From: Lutibacter flavus
GTDB taxonomy: Bacteria; Bacteroidota; Bacteroidia; Flavobacteriales; Flavobacteriaceae
Direction of reading: 5' to 3'
Assembly (NCBI RefSeq): GCF_900188355.1
Contig: NZ_FZNX01000001.1
Coordinates: 915,754-979,753 of the forward strand
Length of the DNA: 64,000 nt
In this document: piece by piece, positions 63,330 through 64,000 of the stretch
How the letters are laid out: every line of letters starts with the position of its first letter
Position numbering within the stretch: the first letter of the stretch is position 1
The notes under the pieces: model-generated
Databases searched by the model: none
Told to the model about the DNA's origin: nothing
The model's input: only the letters and a program-made list of their open reading frames with translations
Made by a program: the position numbers and the translations under genes

Positions 63330-64000
63330 TTATTTGGGTGTATTCAAAAATAATGAAAACCATCCAACCAATCTACCCAATGCTTCAGTAAATGCCTCTT
63401 TTTTATGAATTCCATAAAAACTATTCAAAAATCTAATTTTTAAAAGCACTATTACATTTAGATGAAATAGTACTTTAGCTTTTATACCTGGATTTGGATA
63501 TTTAACTCTCCATACATACCAGCCATTTCTAACAACCATTTTACCATAGCAATATTTATTTGGTCTTCCAGCAGCTTCGTGATGATGTTCTAATTTGGCT
63601 GCAGTGTTTACATATAACTGTCCTAATTTTGAAGCTCGCAAACAAAAATCCATATCTTCATACAAACCATAACCTTCAAAATAGGTTGAAAATTGAATGG
63701 TGTTAAATACTTCTTTTTTATAAGAAGAAACACCTCCCATAAAAAAATCAACAGGGTAAGTTTTATTCGAAGAAGGTAAAAAACCGATAGATCTACCGTG
63801 CGAATATATTGGCATATACCCAGGTAATGTTTCATCAATTAATCCTAATTTCTTTCTTAATTTAAAACGCAAACTTTCATTTCTACAATAACCATCTAGG
63901 CAATAACCATTCTTAATAAAATTAGAAGACCATGCTACCTCATTTGATATATAACCCCCAACACCTAAAGCATTTTTCTCCTTTATATAAGTTTGTATTA
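63330..64000 (-). CDS. Glycosyltransferase family 2, 5' end beyond the window
   Basis: This is the C-terminal part of a GT-A fold, family 2 glycosyltransferase. Visible features are VDFFMGGVSSYKKEVF and FEGYGLYEDMDFCLRASKLG (the ED acidic catalytic region), followed by LEHHHEAAGRPNKYCYGKMVVRNGWY and one or two C-terminal hydrophobic segments. A TTG at 63872 could be read as a start, but the frame remains open to the right edge with family-like sequence upstream (ALGVGGYISNEVAWSS), so the gene is cut by the window. It belongs to the same minus-strand polysaccharide cluster. Confidence 0.85.
   Translation of the reverse strand, partial: IQTYIKEKNALGVGGYISNEVAWSSNFIKNGYCLDGYCRNESLRFKLRKKLGLIDETLPGYMPIYSHGRSIGFLPSSNKTYPVDFFMGGVSSYKKEVFNTIQFSTYFEGYGLYEDMDFCLRASKLGQLYVNTAAKLEHHHEAAGRPNKYCYGKMVVRNGWYVWRVKYPNPGIKAKVLFHLNVIVLLKIRFLNSFYGIHKKEAFTEALGRLVGWFSLFLNTPK

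Noticed and set aside
54548-64000. Polysaccharide cluster as a recently acquired island
   Set aside because: Base composition looks like the rest of the window, and no integrase, tRNA or attachment site was seen; only repeat elements are present, which is not enough.

Overview
The window looks like a chromosome segment from a marine-type member of the Flavobacteriaceae (Bacteroidetes). The evidence is the very AT-rich DNA (not computed, clearly well under 40% GC), start sites without Shine-Dalgarno sequences, Bacteroidetes promoters of the form TTG-N19-TAnnTTTG, an lpxC-fabZ fusion, BshA (bacillithiol synthesis), the type IX secretion regulator PorX, PorV/PorQ-like and Oar-like outer-membrane proteins, a half-size transketolase subunit, and an ECF sigma/anti-sigma locus of Bacteroidetes type. 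No rRNA, tRNA, CRISPR array, prophage, transposase or plasmid gene was seen.

Layout. 1-6.4 kb: the 3' part of aroB, then minus-strand bshA, an N-terminal transketolase subunit without its partner, and a dnaB / envelope-protein pair. 6.7-16.9 kb: a plus-strand run with a DUF3810 membrane metalloprotease-like gene, a TrmH-like methyltransferase, an M48 protease, relA/spoT, fur, purA, an OstA/LptA-like gene and a class III aminotransferase. 16.9-21.1 kb: an unrecognised 40-codon gene and an ECF sigma locus with anti-sigma/barrel protein, two lipoproteins and a TlpA-like thioredoxin. 21.2-26.9 kb: the lipid A operon lpxD, lpxC-fabZ, lpxA, efp, a second lpxD-like gene, then sucD. 26.9-33.6 kb: an HD hydrolase divergent from porX, tsaE, alanine dehydrogenase, a DUF4258 gene, trmH, a sirtuin and a DUF6495 gene. 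33.6-40.5 kb: an Oar-like receptor, rpsF-rpsR-rplI and priA. 40.7-54.3 kb: an Arg/Asn-rich repeat protein behind a sigma-54-type promoter, RNA/SAM methyltransferases, a ZIP transporter, recQ, kdsD-tatC-AhpD-like-lptB, pssA, a YheT-like hydrolase, a PorV/PorQ-like protein and a DUF4105/Lnb-like enzyme. 54.5-64 kb: a minus-strand surface polysaccharide cluster running off the right edge.

How the genes work together. The main theme is envelope building. The Lpx enzymes start lipid A, KdsD supplies the Kdo precursor, LptB and the OstA/LptA-like protein belong to LPS export, PssA makes phospholipid, the DUF4105 protein may mature lipoproteins, TatC and PorX serve secretion, and the polysaccharide cluster makes surface glycan. 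Housekeeping functions (DnaB, PriA, RecQ, ribosomal proteins, EF-P, RelA, PurA, SucD) lie between them.

Points most worth a second look: (i) priA has no ordinary start codon in front of its conserved N-terminus and seems to start at AUU; (ii) six genes carry a TAnnTTTG-type box 4-5 nt before the ATG, which suggests leaderless mRNAs; (iii) REP-like repeat DNA lies in frame inside a glycosyltransferase gene; (iv) a 279-bp element with 15-bp terminal inverted repeats and 76-bp internal repeats fills one intergenic gap; (v) two ECF-type promoters share identical boxes and spacing, and one faces a non-coding hairpin; (vi) an isolated 40-codon gene with its own terminator. No clearly new multi-gene system was found.
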